Assembly (NCBI GenBank): GCA_913063325.1
Contig: CAJXYE010000054.1
Location: 1-34,441, forward strand
Origin: an uncultured Colwellia sp.
GTDB taxonomy: Bacteria; Pseudomonadota; Gammaproteobacteria; Enterobacterales; Alteromonadaceae
Length of the DNA: 34,441 bases
Direction of reading: 5' to 3'
The first letter of the stretch is position 1. Every line of letters starts with the position of its first letter. A model generated the notes under the pieces. That model was not told the DNA's origin and did not search any database. It worked only from the letters and a program-made list of their open reading frames with translations. The translations under genes were made by a program, and so were the position numbers. Below, one piece after another: positions 33,307 to 34,441 of the stretch.

Positions 33307-34441
33307 ATGAAAAAACACCCATCTTTTGCTTTATTTGAGCAGCAGCTTGCTAAAAACATCTTAATCCTTGATGGTGCCATGGGCACTATGATCCAAGCGT
33401 ATAAGTTTGAAGAGCAAGATTTCCGTGGTGAGCGTTTTGCTGATTGGCATAGCGATGTTAAAGGCAATAACGATATGTTAGTGCTTACTCAGCCTGAAGT
33501 AGTTAAAGCTATTCACCTTGAATACCTTGAAGCTGGCGCAGATATCCTTGAAACCAATACCTTTAACGCGACTACCATTGCCATGGCTGATTATGACATG
33601 CAAGAGTATAGCGCGGAGATTAACCGTGTTGCTGCGCAAATTGCCCGTGAAGCTGCTGATGAATACACTAAAAAGAATCCAGACCGTCCACGTTTTGTTG
33701 CTGGCGTTTTAGGGCCAACAAACCGAACTTGTTCTATTTCTCCCGATGTAAATGACCCCGCATTTCGTAACGTTACCTTTGATGAGCTAAAAGATGCCTA
33801 CATTGAATCGACGTTAGCGTTAATTGAAGGTGGCAGTGATATTATTTTAATCGAAACTATTTTCGATACCTTAAATGCTAAAGCCGCCATTTTTGCGGTA
33901 GAAACTGTATTTGACCAATTGGGTGAACGTTTGCCGGTGATGATTTCAGGTACGATTACTGATGCTTCAGGGCGTACATTATCAGGACAAACAACCGAAG
34001 CCTTTTATAACTCATTACGTCACGCAAAACCGGTTTCATTTGGTCTTAACTGTGCACTGGGTCCGGTTGAGTTACGTCAATATGTTGCAGAGTTAAGCCG
34101 AATTTGTGATACCGCGGTATCTGCTCATCCCAATGCTGGTTTACCTAATGCTTTTGGTGAATATGACTTAATGGCTGATGAAATGAATACTCATGTACAA
34201 GAGTGGGCAGAATCAGGATTTTTAAATATTATTGGTGGTTGTTGTGGTACTACGCCAGATCATATTCGCGGCATGGCACAAGTTGTTGAGAAAATCACAC
34301 CACGTAAAATCGAAGCAAAAGAAGTTGCTTGTCGTCTGTCAGGCTTAGAAGCATTAACTATTAATAAAGATAGCTTGTTTGTTAACGTTGGAGAACGTAC
34401 TAACGTTACCGGCTCTGCTATGTTTAAGCGCTTAATTGTCG
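33307..34441 (+). CDS. metH: Cobalamin-dependent methionine synthase, N-terminal part (continues past window)
   Basis: The frame starts at ATG 33307 and is open to the end of the window, covering 378 residues of a protein usually near 1,230. It contains the homocysteine-binding barrel ([38 protein letters not shown]) with the zinc ligands Cys249 ([10 protein letters not shown]) and Cys312-Cys313 ([11 protein letters not shown]). The start of the pterin domain follows ([13 protein letters not shown]). It transfers a methyl group from methyltetrahydrofolate through cobalamin to homocysteine. It is probably co-transcribed with metA, since only 55 bp separate them and no terminator or separate met box is visible. 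Confidence 0.97.
   Translation, partial: MKKHPSFALFEQQLAKNILILDGAMGTMIQAYKFEEQDFRGERFADWHSDVKGNNDMLVLTQPEVVKAIHLEYLEAGADILETNTFNATTIAMADYDMQEYSAEINRVAAQIAREAADEYTKKNPDRPRFVAGVLGPTNRTCSISPDVNDPAFRNVTFDELKDAYIESTLALIEGGSDIILIETIFDTLNAKAAIFAVETVFDQLGERLPVMISGTITDASGRTLSGQTTEAFYNSLRHAKPVSFGLNCALGPVELRQYVAELSRICDTAVSAHPNAGLPNAFGEYDLMADEMNTHVQEWAESGFLNIIGGCCGTTPDHIRGMAQVVEKITPRKIEAKEVACRLSGLEALTINKDSLFVNVGERTNVTGSAMFKRLIV

Overview
The window is a 34.4-kb piece of a gammaproteobacterial chromosome, most likely a marine member of the Alteromonadales close to Colwellia. Evidence for this: low GC, an Na+-translocating NADH:quinone reductase (nqr) operon, PomA/PomB sodium stator proteins nearly identical in layout to those of Vibrio, and the gene order dxs-ispA-xseB / pomA-pomB / thiI / panE / yajQ that is familiar in Shewanella, Vibrio and Colwellia. 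Most of the window is core chromosome. The one large accessory block is a tight-adherence (Tad) pilus locus.

Layout. (1) 1-5.6 kb, plus strand: the 3' part of nqrB, then nqrC, D, E and F, then the flavin transferase apbE and the iron-site maturation factor nqrM. One cluster therefore holds the enzyme and both of its cofactor-insertion factors. It ends in a strong bidirectional terminator. (2) 5.7-8.8 kb, minus strand: dxs, ispA and xseB (isoprenoid precursors and exonuclease VII small subunit). (3) 9.2-12.5 kb, plus strand: pomA-pomB (flagellar stator) and thiI (tRNA 4-thiouridine/thiazole sulfur transfer). (4) 12.6-14.0 kb, minus strand: a PanE-type ketopantoate reductase and a small VanZ-like membrane protein. 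(5) 14.1-14.4 kb: a 314-bp element with terminal inverted repeats and extensive internal hairpins. The same end sequence recurs as a bare 44-bp palindrome near 9.07 kb. (6) 14.5-15.0 kb: yajQ. (7) 15.1-28.5 kb, minus strand, read from right to left: flp pilin, tadV prepilin peptidase, a winged-helix/AAA ATPase, rcpC, rcpA secretin, a small lipoprotein, tadG, two TadE-type pseudopilins, tadZ, tadA, tadB, tadC and a TadD-type TPR lipoprotein. Spacing is mostly 0-80 bp, with one ATGA overlap, so this is one or a few operons building an envelope-spanning Flp pilus. (8) 28.5-29.2 kb: a 0.7-kb non-coding region upstream of flp with repeats. (9) 29.2-31.9 kb, minus strand: a YcbB-like L,D-transpeptidase and an AraC-family regulator with an atypical receiver-like N-terminus. 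(10) 31.9-32.3 kb: hairpins, a good sigma-70 type promoter in front of a previously hidden 35-41 aa membrane-protein frame, and five tandem MetJ boxes. (11) 32.3 kb to the end, plus strand: metA and the 5' third of metH (methionine synthesis).

No rRNA, tRNA, CRISPR array, prophage or complete insertion sequence was seen. The best candidates for something undescribed are the structured inverted-repeat element and its solo palindrome, the winged-helix AAA ATPase and small lipoprotein of the Tad locus, the hidden small membrane protein upstream of metA, and a MetA with alanine at the acyl-CoA specificity position 111.
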